Positions 24,488 to 33,798 of a stretch of 64,000 nucleotides of DNA are shown one piece after another. Numbering within the stretch: position 1 is the stretch's first letter; each line of letters opens with the position of its first letter. This DNA is from CAYNHQ01 sp964397255. GTDB lineage: Bacteria > Bdellovibrionota_G > JALEGL01 > DATDPG01. The notes below the pieces were generated by a model, which was given only the letters and a program-made list of their open reading frames with translations, searched no databases and was not told the origin of the DNA. Where the stretch lies: positions 123,018 to 187,017 of the forward strand of contig CAYNHQ010000006.1 in NCBI GenBank assembly GCA_964397255.1. The letters are read 5' to 3'. Position numbers and translations under genes: made by a program.

Positions 24488-26092
24488 TCAAGCGGTGGCG
24501 GAACGGAGAGATGATTCCCTCGTCAGTCCATATTTTTCGATCTTACCCAGAAGGGTGACCCGACTAATACCTAGCTCTCTAGACAATTTTGATTTGTTCC
24601 AGCGATTTCGCCGAAGCCCTTCCAACAACATTTCTCTTTCTAATTGTTCCATCGCGTCCCGCAACTTGCCGGTCAATTTGATCCGATCATTGAAAATCGT
24701 GGTGGAACGAATGGGGTTCGACAGCATCTCGCGAGTAATTAAATCCTCGGTGGCCGCCATGACCATGGTTCGCTGCACTTCATTTTCGAGCTGCCGTACA
24801 TTTCCGGGCCAGTTGAATGCCATGAGCGCATCGACGGCCTCCGGTGAAAATCGTTTGGTTTTGTCTCGAGGATTCTTAGAATATTTATTGAGAAAATGCT
24901 CAATCAATAGGGGAATGTCTTCCCTACGCTCTCGCAGCGGAGGCACATGGGCATTGATCACATTCAAGCGATAGAAAAGATCTTCGCGAAAAGTTCCTTC
25001 TTCCACCATCTTTTTTAGATTTTGGTTGGTCGCTGCAATAATTCGGACATCGATGTGCTTCGGCTCCGTAGCGCCCACCGGAATAAAACTCCCCTCCTGC
25101 AATACACGAAGAAGCTTTACTTGAAGCGCGGGCGACATATCGCCGATCTCATCCATAAAAAAGGTTCCGCCGTCTGCGATTTCAAACAGGCCCTTTTTGT
25201 CACGTATCGCGCCGGTGAACGAACCTTTGATGTGCCCAAAGAATTCACTATCGAGGAGATTTTCATTAAACGCCGAGCAATTTTGCGAGACGAATCGTCG
25301 GTCCCTTCGAGGGCTGTTGTAGTGAATGGCGCGAGCTACCATTTCCTTTCCCGTTCCATTTTCTCCTTCGATGAGAACTGTCGCTTCGCTTTCGCTCAGT
25401 TTGTCGAGAAGCTCGTAAAGCTGCCGCATGGCGGGAGAGTGTCCCATGATGTGGTGGAAGGCATAGCGTTCCTCGAGCGCATCGTTGAGCCTTCGAATTT
25501 CAATTTCTCGTTTGGAAACCGTCTCATGAAAAAGTTTAATTTCCTCGATTCCGAACTGAACGGTTTCCATGAAAAACCGCAAGTCGGCATCGCTGAGAAG
25601 TGGAATTTCGTCAAATGCGATCTCGACGTCTGCGATCGTGGCTCCATTGAATTGCCCTGATTTTGCAAGGATCGTCTCTTTATCGGAATCCGTCAGTGGC
25701 GATGTTAAAAATCCGCCCGCGATGACAGAGCCAAGAAAGCGGCCATTTAAACGAACGGGCACAGCGGCGTATTTGAATCCGATGTGGCAGTCATTAAACA
25801 CACCCCCGTTTGGAAACTCGCCTGATTTTAGCTTGGTCGTGATATCGACGACCGTTTGGTCACACTTCTTAAGTCCATCCCGATCAAACAGGCACTTATG
25901 ACAAAATTGATTTCGTGACGGAGAGATTCTTCCACGTGCATGGTCAATGACAAAGCCATCCTCATTTACGAAAGAGACGGCGATGTGCCAGAGACGGCGA
26001 ATCATTTCACGGAGTTTGATGACGGTCTGGAGGTTTTCGTACCTCTCCACGACTTCGGGAAATTTTTGGCCTTTGGTCAGGTAATCGTCCAC
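24488..26092 (-). CDS. Sigma-54-dependent activator with N-terminal PocR sensor
   Basis: A 534-residue enhancer-binding protein. N-terminal PocR-type sensory domain (residues of about 30-190, with a cysteine set in CHKCLFDRDGLKKC and FNDCHIGFKYAAVPV), then the AAA+ domain with Walker A GENGTGKE, the sigma-54 contact loop GSFTGA, Walker B GGTFFMDEIGD and the R-finger region, and a C-terminal Fis-type helix-turn-helix (NKSKLSRELGISRVTLLGKIEKYGL). PocR domains bind small hydrocarbon-derived effectors in known cases; the ligand here is unknown. Start codon is GTG. The target promoter is not identified. Confidence 0.92.
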   Translation of the reverse strand: MDDYLTKGQKFPEVVERYENLQTVIKLREMIRRLWHIAVSFVNEDGFVIDHARGRISPSRNQFCHKCLFDRDGLKKCDQTVVDITTKLKSGEFPNGGVFNDCHIGFKYAAVPVRLNGRFLGSVIAGGFLTSPLTDSDKETILAKSGQFNGATIADVEIAFDEIPLLSDADLRFFMETVQFGIEEIKLFHETVSKREIEIRRLNDALEERYAFHHIMGHSPAMRQLYELLDKLSESEATVLIEGENGTGKEMVARAIHYNSPRRDRRFVSQNCSAFNENLLDSEFFGHIKGSFTGAIRDKKGLFEIADGGTFFMDEIGDMSPALQVKLLRVLQEGSFIPVGATEPKHIDVRIIAATNQNLKKMVEEGTFREDLFYRLNVINAHVPPLRERREDIPLLIEHFLNKYSKNPRDKTKRFSPEAVDALMAFNWPGNVRQLENEVQRTMVMAATEDLITREMLSNPIRSTTIFNDRIKLTGKLRDAMEQLEREMLLEGLRRNRWNKSKLSRELGISRVTLLGKIEKYGLTRESSLRSATA

Positions 26093-26288
26093 GACTTCTG
26101 CCCCTTCTTCTTCTCTCTAGGCTGTCGCGAGGATGAAAGTCCAGCCCTATTTTTGGAGCTCTTATTGACGAAAATAATGCGATGTGTTACAACCCGGGCT
26201 GAAATGCGTGTTGCTCGGATAACCGCTTGAAAAATTGGATGAATTAGTTTAGGGTTCCTCCAATCCAACTCATCGAAAGGAATGAAAC

Positions 26289-26717
26289 ATGGCTTCGTAT
26301 CGCCAGCAGGGACCTGTGGAACGCTTCGATAAACGGAAACTTCCCCGTTTCCCGGTTCAGTTGCCGGTGGAATTGGGACACAAGGCGAATGATTTTTCTT
26401 CTATTTGCACCAATCTGAGCGAGAAAGGTCTCTCTGTAGAGACCGCTCTTCGTCTCGGTATCGGCGAGCGACTCGCCGTCGCCGTTACTCTTGCGCCCAA
26501 AGAAGAACCACTTCGCATGGTTGGCCAGGTCGTTTGGATGAGAAACCTCAACGCCAAAGATTCGGATGATCATGAAATTCGGGAATTTGGAATTCGTTTT
26601 CTCCGTCCTCTTCCCACGGCACAGCCCCTTCGAGATGAGGGAGACCGTGACTTTGATCCTCTCTCCGGGCCGTCGGGCGATGAGATCCCCGATATTTCAT
26701 TCATTGGGAGACCTTAA
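26289..26717 (+). CDS. PilZ-domain protein (first of a tandem pair)
   Basis: A 142-residue PilZ protein with the arginine motif KRKLPRFPVQLPVEL (RxxxR region) and NLSEKGLSVET for the second c-di-GMP motif. The domain closes with EFGIRFLRP. A Shine-Dalgarno (AAAGGAA) sits nine bases before the ATG. The next gene, also PilZ, begins on the base after its stop, so the two are coupled. Likely cyclic-di-GMP reader; a diguanylate cyclase is encoded at 45212. Confidence 0.85.
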   Translation: MASYRQQGPVERFDKRKLPRFPVQLPVELGHKANDFSSICTNLSEKGLSVETALRLGIGERLAVAVTLAPKEEPLRMVGQVVWMRNLNAKDSDDHEIREFGIRFLRPLPTAQPLRDEGDRDFDPLSGPSGDEIPDISFIGRP

Positions 26718-27149
26718 TTGGAATGGAATTCCCCACGAGCAAGTCTCTATTTAAATCGAAGAGCTGAGCCTCGCGTTCAGTTCCGAAAGTCGGTTCGCTT
26801 TAATCCCGATCGCTACCGCCCACTTCGTAAACTGGAGCAAGGGGTCACTCAAGATGTCAGTCTTCGCGGGCTTCAAATCCTCACCACGGTCATTTTGGAC
26901 ACAAAACGACCGATCGATCTTTGGGTACCCGTTTATGGACAAGATGTGATTCGTGCAAATGCCCGTGTCCAATGGGTGGAGATAGAAGCGGATCTCGGGG
27001 ATAGTCCTTACTGGATACGGAGCGGGTTATCGATCACTCTTCAAAATGTCGAGGATCGGCAGAAATTGGCTTCAGCCATTGCGGAACGAGAAACCCGCAC
27101 TCCCTGGATGATTTCGGAAGCCGGAACCAAAATCGGATTCGTTTTCTAA
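26718..27149 (+). CDS. PilZ-domain protein (second of a tandem pair)
   Basis: A 143-residue PilZ-like protein. It starts with TTG right after the previous stop, with GGGAG eight bases upstream inside the first gene. NRRAEPRVQFRKSVRF gives the arginine motif and DVSLRGLQILT the second motif; WIRSGLSITLQ closes the barrel. Tandem PilZ genes may make a heterodimeric reader; that is inference. Confidence 0.78.
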   Translation: MEWNSPRASLYLNRRAEPRVQFRKSVRFNPDRYRPLRKLEQGVTQDVSLRGLQILTTVILDTKRPIDLWVPVYGQDVIRANARVQWVEIEADLGDSPYWIRSGLSITLQNVEDRQKLASAIAERETRTPWMISEAGTKIGFVF

Positions 27150-27156
27150 AGCGGAA

Positions 27157-27732
27157 TTATTTTACGACCACTTTGAGCATCTCCACTTTTTCAAGTGGGT
27201 TGTCTCTGGCATCGCGAGGAACTGCGACGATTTTATCGGCCACGTCCATTCCCGACTTTACCCGCCCAAAAATGGTGTACTGCCCGTCCAGCCAAGAAGA
27301 ATCTTTTACAACAATAAAGAATTGGCTCCCCGCGCTATTCGGATCAGAAGATCGGGCCATCGAAACCGCTCCTCGAACATGCTTTTCCGAATTGAATTCC
27401 GCCGGAATAGTGTATCCGGGGCCTCCCGTCCCATCGTTCGACCGATCGTCGTCTTTCGAGTTGGGATCTCCACCCTGAATCATGAATCCGGGAATCACGC
27501 GATGAAATGTGGTTTTGTCGTAGAAACCTGAACCGGCCAGTTTTTTGAAATTTTCAACCGTTTTGGGGGCCACATTCGGAAGAAATTCGATTTCCATCTT
27601 TCCATATTTAGTTTCAATCACGGCTTCGGAGGTACCGGCGGTAGGGGACATCGGTTTGTTCTCATTTCTCGTGCAGCCCAAGTACATAGCGAGCACGCAA
27701 ATCATTGGGATAGATTTTTTAATATCAAGCAT
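27157..27732 (-). CDS. Lipoprotein peptidyl-prolyl isomerase (cyclophilin type)
   Basis: A 191-residue cyclophilin. The N-terminal signal ends in a lipobox (YLGC), so it is probably membrane-anchored in the periplasm. The cyclophilin core shows FHRVIPGFMIQGGDP, GPGYTIPAEFN, AVSMARSSDPNSAGSQFFI and WLDGQYTIFGRV, with the catalytic arginine in FHRV and the active-site QGGD and SQFFI strands intact. It assists proline isomerisation in exported proteins. Convergent with the second PilZ gene. Confidence 0.93.
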   Translation of the reverse strand: MLDIKKSIPMICVLAMYLGCTRNENKPMSPTAGTSEAVIETKYGKMEIEFLPNVAPKTVENFKKLAGSGFYDKTTFHRVIPGFMIQGGDPNSKDDDRSNDGTGGPGYTIPAEFNSEKHVRGAVSMARSSDPNSAGSQFFIVVKDSSWLDGQYTIFGRVKSGMDVADKIVAVPRDARDNPLEKVEMLKVVVK

Positions 27733-27850
27733 GGCGTACTTTCTCGTGGGCGCGGGTTATAGCATACAACTTCCCTGTGAATCTAACTTTCGTTCGGTGC
27801 ACATCTAAGGGGGTCGTGACAGTCTATTTTCGAAAGACTAGAATGCGCTC

Positions 27851-28795
27851 ATGAAAAACAAATCTAATCTTCTCTTCTGGACGGCAAGTTTATTTTTTCT
27901 GGTCTCCTGCTCCACCATGGACAACGGGGGTGGTGGAACGCCAAGTGCGATTACCAACGCAAACGAATTGGGCCAGCAGGCGGGAGAAACCATGGCTTCG
28001 GTGGACGAATCGGGTGGGAGCAGCGGAACTATCGCTTCCCTTTTCCCTTTTGACCAAAGAGCCGTCGAACGTACGTTCAATCGCTGGGCACCCGGAGAAC
28101 GGGAAAAAAGGCGTTTTTCCATTTGGCCGGAAGCCTTTGCCGATAGTTGTGTGGCACTTGATACGTTTTCAAGTTGTTCAAATAATGTGATTACCCGAAC
28201 ATTTTCCGACTGCAGCATCGGCTTTGCGACGCTCTCCGGAACTGTGACTCTGACCTGGGACGATGATGCGGTCGACAACACCTGCAAGATGACACAGGAA
28301 GGGCATTCCATTAGTCGAGATCCGGAGTTTACGGCAACCGGTTTACGAGGCGCCACCCTTCACGTGGAAAAAACGGGGGTCGTGGGCCAGCGAATTACGC
28401 GAGGAAGCCAAGCGGGCACTTTCACTTTTACGAATGACGGAATTCGTCGCAGCTTTAAAAATGCGAACAACAAAACGTTATTTGATTTTACGACGACGAC
28501 CGTGGACGGAATTAATATTACGGGCACATCGCGGGCCAATAGAGTCGTCGACGGCGGTGTGCTCCGTGTGAAAAACAATAAAACCGATGTGACGTGCGAC
28601 ATCACCCCTTCAAATGTGACCTGGGAGTCGACTTGTAACTGCGCCACATCCGGTTCTTGGTCTGGAACCTGCAGCGACAGTGATTCCATAACCATCGATA
28701 TCACCGGCTGTGGGAGCGCGACCTTGACCAAGGGAAGCACTTCCATTTCCGTCGAGTTTGACCGCTGCTTTCCTGTTGCGCTCGTGTCCCCTTGA
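27851..28795 (+). CDS. Lipoprotein of unknown function upstream of malate synthase
   Basis: A 314-residue lipoprotein; the signal ends at LVSC. A Gly-rich linker follows (NGGGGT). The rest is strongly beta-rich with many Thr/Asn and paired cysteines (FADSCVALDTFSSCS, then CDITPSNVTWESTCNC). Two related proteins may be the lipoproteins at 62835 and the 5838 CTERM-like protein in style, but no family is assigned. Its TGA overlaps the malate synthase ATG (TGATG), implying translational coupling between a secreted lipoprotein and a metabolic enzyme, which is odd. Confidence 0.62.
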   Translation: MKNKSNLLFWTASLFFLVSCSTMDNGGGGTPSAITNANELGQQAGETMASVDESGGSSGTIASLFPFDQRAVERTFNRWAPGEREKRRFSIWPEAFADSCVALDTFSSCSNNVITRTFSDCSIGFATLSGTVTLTWDDDAVDNTCKMTQEGHSISRDPEFTATGLRGATLHVEKTGVVGQRITRGSQAGTFTFTNDGIRRSFKNANNKTLFDFTTTTVDGINITGTSRANRVVDGGVLRVKNNKTDVTCDITPSNVTWESTCNCATSGSWSGTCSDSDSITIDITGCGSATLTKGSTSISVEFDRCFPVALVSP

Positions 28796-30315
28796 TGACT
28801 TCGCAGGTTCTTACTCCCGAGGCCCTACAATTTATTTCTGATCTAGAAATAGAATTTGGAGACCGCCGGCACGATTTATTGAAACGCCGAATAAACCGAC
28901 AAAAGGAGTTGGATGAAGGAGTTTTTCCTGATTTTCTTTCAGCAACCACACAAATTCGAAACGGCGACTGGAAGATCGCGCCAATACCTTCCGATCTGGC
29001 CGACCGTCGTGTGGAAATCACCGGCCCCGTCGACCGAAAAATGGTGATTAATGCCCTTAACTCTGGAGCCAGTTGTTTCATGGCCGACTTCGAAGATTCA
29101 CATTCACCCACATGGAGGGGCACGCTTGAAGGGCAGATCAATCTACAAGATGCGGTTCGTCGAACGATCTCCTTTACGAGCCCGGAAGGCAAAGTCTACC
29201 GCCTAAATGACAAGACAGCAGTGCTCTTGGTTCGACCTCGGGGCTGGCATTTGGAAGAGTCCCATTTTGAAGTAAACGGCCGGCCGATATCCGGCTCCAT
29301 TTTTGATTTCGGTCTTTATTTTTTTCATAACGCTCGCGAGCTTTTAGAGAGAGGAACAGGCCCCTATTTCTACCTCCCCAAAATGGAAAACCATTTGGAG
29401 GCTCGCCTCTGGAATGACATTTTTCTTCGAGCCCAAGAGAAACTCGGGCTTTCCAAAGGGACGATCAAAGCCACAGTTCTTATTGAAACGATTTTGGCTG
29501 CGTTTGAAATGGATGAAATTCTCTACGAGCTTCGCGATCACTCGGCCGGCCTCAATTGCGGCCGCTGGGACTATATGTTCAGCATGATCAAAAGGCTTCG
29601 GAAAAAACCCGATTTTATTTTTCCCGACCGAAACCAAGTGACTATGACGACCCCATGCATGCGCAGTTACTCACTCCTTGCGATTAAAACTTGTCACCGA
29701 CGTGATACACACGCGATGGGAGGAATGGCGGCCCAAATTCCGATCAAAAATGATCCGAAGGCGAATGAAGAGGCGCTGGCCAAAGTAAGCGCCGACAAAG
29801 AGCGGGAAGCAACCGACGGCCATGATGGAACTTGGGTTGCTCATCCGGCGCTGGTTGAGATCGCTAAAAAAGAGTTCGATCGAAAGATGTCCGGGCCGAA
29901 TCAAATCGATAAGAAAAGAGAGGACGTAAATGTTTCGGCCAAGGATCTCTTGGTCGTCCCTGAAGGAACAATTACAGAAGAAGGCTTTCGAACCAATATT
30001 CGTGTCGGAATTCAATATATGGAGGCCTGGCTTCGAGGGCTGGGATGCGTTCCGCTCTATAACTTGATGGAAGATGCCGCGACGGCTGAAATTTCCCGCA
30101 GCCAGCTTTGGCAGTGGGCGCATCATCCAAAGGGAGTCATGAAAGATGGACGAAAAGTCACGGTCGATTTATTCCGTACAATGATGCGTGAGGAGATGGC
30201 GGCGTTTAAAGGGGGAAAATTTGAATTAGCCGCTCGGCTTTTTGACGAAATTATTGCGAACAACGATTTGGAAGAGTTTTTAACCCTTCGGGCCTATCCC
30301 TATTTGGAGGATTGA
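28795..30315 (+). CDS. aceB: Malate synthase A
   Basis: Condenses glyoxylate with acetyl-CoA to malate in the glyoxylate shunt. A 506-residue protein of the A type. It shows the substrate motif FMADFEDSHSPTW (catalytic acid and magnesium ligand region), RPRGWHLEE, and PCMRSYSLLAIKTCHRRDTHAMGGMAAQIP. ATG 28795 overlaps the upstream stop. It precedes aceA by ten bases with AAAGGAG before it, so the shunt enzymes are one operon. Allows growth on acetate or fatty acids, matching the acyl-CoA genes at 49-58 kb. Confidence 0.96.
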   Translation: MTSQVLTPEALQFISDLEIEFGDRRHDLLKRRINRQKELDEGVFPDFLSATTQIRNGDWKIAPIPSDLADRRVEITGPVDRKMVINALNSGASCFMADFEDSHSPTWRGTLEGQINLQDAVRRTISFTSPEGKVYRLNDKTAVLLVRPRGWHLEESHFEVNGRPISGSIFDFGLYFFHNARELLERGTGPYFYLPKMENHLEARLWNDIFLRAQEKLGLSKGTIKATVLIETILAAFEMDEILYELRDHSAGLNCGRWDYMFSMIKRLRKKPDFIFPDRNQVTMTTPCMRSYSLLAIKTCHRRDTHAMGGMAAQIPIKNDPKANEEALAKVSADKEREATDGHDGTWVAHPALVEIAKKEFDRKMSGPNQIDKKREDVNVSAKDLLVVPEGTITEEGFRTNIRVGIQYMEAWLRGLGCVPLYNLMEDAATAEISRSQLWQWAHHPKGVMKDGRKVTVDLFRTMMREEMAAFKGGKFELAARLFDEIIANNDLEEFLTLRAYPYLED

Positions 30316-30325
30316 AAGGAGACAA

Positions 30326-31696
30326 ATGTTAACGATCGAACAGAGGGCGCTGGAACTTGAGAAATTAATCTTAAGCCACAAAGTCAATCCGGAGCGAATC
30401 GACTATATCAAACAACAGTGGAATACAGATGAACGATGGCAGGGAATTGTCCGCCCCTATTCAGTCGAAGACATGCTCAAGTTCCGCGGCACAATGAGAA
30501 TCGATCATACCTTTTCTCTCAATGGTTCGATTCGTCTATGGCATCTCTTGCACGTGGAGCCTTTTGTCGCGGCGCTCGGTGCATTGACGGGAAACCAAGC
30601 GGTCCAACAAGTGGAAGCGGGCTTGAAGGCGATTTACCTAAGTGGCTGGCAGGTCGCAGCGGACAACAACCTCGCCGACGAAATGTATCCGGATCAAAGT
30701 CTTTACCCCGCCAACAGTGTTCCGGCGGTGGTCCGAAAAATTAACAATGCCCTGCGACGAGCCGATCAGATTCAGGTTCTTTCAGGTAGAGAAAGAGGCC
30801 CTTACTGGTTTGCGCCAATTGTAGCGGATGCCGAGGCCGGGTTCGGCGGTGCTCTCAATGCGTATGAACTCATGAAAGCGATGATCGATGCTGGCGCCGC
30901 TGCCGTCCACTTTGAAGATCAACTTGCATCGGCCAAGAAATGCGGACATATGGGGGGAAAGGTCCTCGTTCCGGCCCAAGAGTTCAAGCAGAAATTGATT
31001 GCGGCTCGGTTGGCAGGGGATGTGGCAGGCGCGCCTGTCATCTTGATCGCGCGAACCGACGCCAACGGTGCCAAGCTTCTAACGAGCGATATTGATCCGG
31101 TCGATAAACCGTTTTTAACGGGAGAACGAACGTCGGAAGGATTTTATCGGATCAGTGGCGGAATCGATATGGCGATCGCCCGAGGTCTTGCTTATGCGCC
31201 GCACGCAGACATGATTTGGTGCGAAACGTCCAAGCCCGACATCCAAGAGGCCCAAAAATTTGCCGAAGGGATTCACAAAAAATTCCCCGACAAACTTCTC
31301 TGCTACAACTGTTCGCCGTCGTTCAATTGGAAGGGAAATCTCGACGAAAAAACCATCGCAAAGTTTCAAATCGCATTGGGTGAGATGGGGTACAAATTCC
31401 AATTCGTCACACTTGCCGGATTTCACACACTGAATTTGGGAATGTTCAATTTAGCGAAGAGTTATAAATCGAACGGAATGGCCGCGTACGCGAATTTTCA
31501 GGAAGAAGAATTTACACATGAAAAAGAGAAGGGATACATGGCCACCACTCATCAAAAATTTGTTGGCACCGGTTATTTCGACAAATTAATGGAAATGATT
31601 TCCGGCGGCGAAACCTCCGTCGGCGCCCTTTCTGGCTCCACGGAAGAAGAACAATTCCAGAAATCGCGCCCCATCCCTGCTTCGCGGATTTCTTGA
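30326..31696 (+). CDS. aceA: Isocitrate lyase
   Basis: Splits isocitrate into glyoxylate and succinate. A 456-residue protein carrying the active-site signature KKCGHMGGKVL with the catalytic cysteine, plus FEDQLASAKK, the metal-binding stretch VADAEAGFGG, and YNCSPSFNW. Follows aceB by ten bases. Confidence 0.97.
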   Translation: MLTIEQRALELEKLILSHKVNPERIDYIKQQWNTDERWQGIVRPYSVEDMLKFRGTMRIDHTFSLNGSIRLWHLLHVEPFVAALGALTGNQAVQQVEAGLKAIYLSGWQVAADNNLADEMYPDQSLYPANSVPAVVRKINNALRRADQIQVLSGRERGPYWFAPIVADAEAGFGGALNAYELMKAMIDAGAAAVHFEDQLASAKKCGHMGGKVLVPAQEFKQKLIAARLAGDVAGAPVILIARTDANGAKLLTSDIDPVDKPFLTGERTSEGFYRISGGIDMAIARGLAYAPHADMIWCETSKPDIQEAQKFAEGIHKKFPDKLLCYNCSPSFNWKGNLDEKTIAKFQIALGEMGYKFQFVTLAGFHTLNLGMFNLAKSYKSNGMAAYANFQEEEFTHEKEKGYMATTHQKFVGTGYFDKLMEMISGGETSVGALSGSTEEEQFQKSRPIPASRIS

Positions 31697-31734
31697 CCGG
31701 GAAGCGAAGGCTGTGGTGGGCCCGAAAGACTTGG

Positions 31735-32022
31735 TTAAGATTCCTCATAAACATCTTTCCGATGTTTGATCAGGACGATAGTTACCACACGAGTTTTGGG
31801 ATCAACACGGTAAACAACACGGTAATCGCCAACACGAATTCTTCGGTGTCCGATGAAGCTGTATCGTAACGGCTTCCCCAGAGAAACCGGATCGAGCGCT
31901 AAACGGGACTCAATCGCTTTTTTGATTCGTTCCCGCATCGTTTTGGGAAGAGAAGGGATATCTTCCTCGACGACACGATCCAGGTAACTGATTTGGTAAA
32001 TGCTATTTCCAGGCTTTGTCAT
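31735..32022 (-). CDS. RelE/ParE-family toxin
   Basis: A 95-residue toxin with the RelE fold: YLDRVVEEDIPSLPKTMRERIKKAIESRL, GKPLRYSFIGHRRIRVGDYRVVYRVD, then IVLIKHRKDVYEES. RelE toxins cut mRNA at the ribosome. It overlaps the upstream antitoxin by 20 bases. Convergent with aceA. Confidence 0.92.
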   Translation of the reverse strand: MTKPGNSIYQISYLDRVVEEDIPSLPKTMRERIKKAIESRLALDPVSLGKPLRYSFIGHRRIRVGDYRVVYRVDPKTRVVTIVLIKHRKDVYEES

Positions 32023-32224
32023 GCGGGATTGTTGTCTTAGATTCCTTCTCCCGCTTCATGGCTATTTCTGAAAGCAAAAGGTCCTCATGTTTCTCCAGGG
32101 CATCTTCCATCAACTCTTTCGCCACAATGGACATTGATTTACCCTCCTGCTCGGCAATCAATTCCACCATCTCATAGAGATCCTTGTTTAAAACCACATT
32201 AAGTCGCGGCTGTTTTGTCGGCAT
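32003..32224 (-). CDS. Ribbon-helix-helix antitoxin paired with RelE toxin
   Basis: A 73-residue protein. The N-terminus (PRLNVVLNKDLYEMVELIAEQEGKSMSIVAKELME) is a CopG/RHH DNA-binding fold and the tail (REKESKTTIPHDKAWK) a typical toxin-wrapping segment. First gene of the pair; a promoter with an embedded palindrome lies just upstream. Confidence 0.88.
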   Translation of the reverse strand: MPTKQPRLNVVLNKDLYEMVELIAEQEGKSMSIVAKELMEDALEKHEDLLLSEIAMKREKESKTTIPHDKAWK

Positions 32225-32241
32225 AATTTATTCCTATTCAA

Positions 32242-32270
32242 AGTGTATCACTTGTGGTGCACCATGGCAA
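32242..32270 (-). promoter_or_regulatory. Promoter and operator of the RelE-type TA operon
   Basis: On the minus strand, -35 TTGCCA (32265-32270) and -10 TACACT (32242-32247) with a 17-base spacer. The spacer holds the perfect palindrome TGGTGCACCA (32255-32264), a likely autoregulatory operator. Confidence 0.55.
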
Positions 32271-32464
32271 GGACACAGTTATAACGGGTAACGTTATCGA
32301 TTTCAGCGGGCCGCAGTGGCAAAAATATTAATATTTGGAAAAAATCTGCCGTCCTCGATTGCAAACCAGGAGACATTCTCGACTATTCCAACAATGGATG
32401 ATTCAGGTTTCTCCCAGCGGAAATTCAGGGTTCTTATATTCGTTAAATTTCAATCTGCGGACTC

Positions 32465-32493
32465 TTTTCAAGCATTTGGTGGCTAGCTATAAT
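32465..32493 (+). promoter_or_regulatory. Promoter of the cupin/JmjC gene
   Basis: Consensus -10 TATAAT at 32488-32493 with a weak -35 (TTTTCA, 32465-32470) 17 bases before. The ATG at 32506 is only 12 bases after the -10, so the message would have a leader of about six bases or none. The rest of 32271-32464 shows no gene. Confidence 0.5.
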
Positions 32494-32505
32494 ACTTGAT
32501 TAATA

Positions 32506-33492
32506 ATGTTGCTGAAAAATATCGTTCCACTTTTCAAAACCTTACTCTTAGTTGCCCTTACGTTCCCTTGTTTCTGTTTAGCGAAATTAGTGGGATTTTT
32601 TCGGATTGCTACGAGAAAACCATCACGAGAAAACCTTGAAGTTCCGAAAAAAGATGTTAGGCCCAGTGAAATGTGGAAAATTTTTGATGAAGGAAAACCT
32701 GCGATCTTACCCGGTTTTCTTAGGCAATTTGAGTTCTTTGAGCTGCTCAAGCCCGAAATCATGAAAGAAGCTTGGGGGGATTGTAAGACCTACACATACG
32801 CGGCTCAGTCAAAAAAGACTGGGTTTCTACAAGAGTCAAGTACGCCCTATAAGGTGACCTACGCGGCGGTGATTGATCACATCTTTGAAGAGTCCAATGA
32901 AGGTCAGAGAATTTATTGTCGCTTAGGAGGCCCCACTTCTGTTCTGAACGAAATTCGGGACTTGTGTCAAACAAGGCGAGTTTATGATCACAGTAACATT
33001 TGGATTGGAGAAGAGGGAAATACAACTCCATTTCACGTTGATGGTATTCATGGCTTTGTGGGTCAAACGGTAGGGGAAAAAGAACTCATCCTTATTTCGC
33101 CCAATGAAGGCGCGCTCATAAAGAATTCACCATTTTTTTCCCACAAATATAACTCCACGGACCCTACGCAATTGCCAGATGATGTTCGTATGCTTGAGAA
33201 CGAAAACGAACCCTTTTGGAAGATCAAACGCTACAGAGTGATCCTAAAGCCAGGGGATTTACTCTATATTCCACCTTATTGGTGGCATACCGCGTTCGCA
33301 TTAGGGCCGAGTATTTCGGTCTTATTTCGCTACAAGATCAAAGTGCACGAAAGAATCAAATCTTCCGCATTCCTCTCTGCTTGGGGCTCTCTGCTTCACT
33401 ATCTCGGAGTTTCAGTCACCAAAGGTCCTCCTGATGACAATAATGATTGGAACAAGCGGGGCATAGAATTTCTGCGTAAAGTTCGGGTCTAA
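32506..33492 (+). CDS. Cupin-like/JmjC-domain oxygenase, membrane-anchored
   Basis: A 328-residue protein. The N-terminus has a hydrophobic helix (FKTLLLVALTFPCFCLAKLVGFF) and the rest matches the cupin_8/JmjC fold: PAILPGF entry motif, the iron ligands H and D in TPFHVDGIHGF, and the distal histidine in LYIPPYWWHTAF. Members are Fe(II)/2-oxoglutarate hydroxylases. A membrane anchor is uncommon for this family. The stop is 13 bases from the left edge of element B, so the gene abuts but is not inside it. Confidence 0.82.
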   Translation: MLLKNIVPLFKTLLLVALTFPCFCLAKLVGFFRIATRKPSRENLEVPKKDVRPSEMWKIFDEGKPAILPGFLRQFEFFELLKPEIMKEAWGDCKTYTYAAQSKKTGFLQESSTPYKVTYAAVIDHIFEESNEGQRIYCRLGGPTSVLNEIRDLCQTRRVYDHSNIWIGEEGNTTPFHVDGIHGFVGQTVGEKELILISPNEGALIKNSPFFSHKYNSTDPTQLPDDVRMLENENEPFWKIKRYRVILKPGDLLYIPPYWWHTAFALGPSISVLFRYKIKVHERIKSSAFLSAWGSLLHYLGVSVTKGPPDDNNDWNKRGIEFLRKVRV

Positions 33493-33504
33493 TCAGTTCA
33501 AACC

Positions 33505-33754
33505 TGGTGCTCCCAGTGGGATGAGATCCGAACGTTTTTCGAGTCCACGTTGAAGTGACGGACGTCCGCAACGGCCGCGCCAGCAAAAAGCGCTGACACG
33601 TCCGTTGCAGTTCGCACAGCTTGTTTGAAATTCGTTGCACGCACGAATTGCCCTGCCTTTGACGGCAACCCGGTCGCCAACGATAAAGCCGTTGACACCC
33701 GGGTTGCACCCGCGGGCCTTTGGCCCGTTTGATTTCCGGCCCAGATCCAAAGAA
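33505..33754 (+). repeat. Outer inverted repeat of element B, left copy
   Basis: 250 bp matching 38202-38451 in inverted orientation with about three to four mismatches. It contains nested hairpins: GCAACCCGG (33665-33673)/CCGGGTTGC (33699-33707) enclosing CAACG/CGTTG, plus GCAACGG/CCGTTGC and GGGCC/GGCCC. No real gene lies in 33493-33938; short frames across the repeat are shadows. Confidence 0.93.
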
Positions 33755-33757
33755 CGT

Positions 33758-33798
33758 GGCTCGGCATTTAATTTATCCGGGGCTTGATGAGCCGAGCC
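33758..33798 (+). repeat. Junction hairpin between left repeat and cargo (element B)
   Basis: GGCTCGGC and GCCGAGCC arms around a 25-base spacer with a central CCGG. It occupies the same place as Y1 in element A. Confidence 0.55.
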
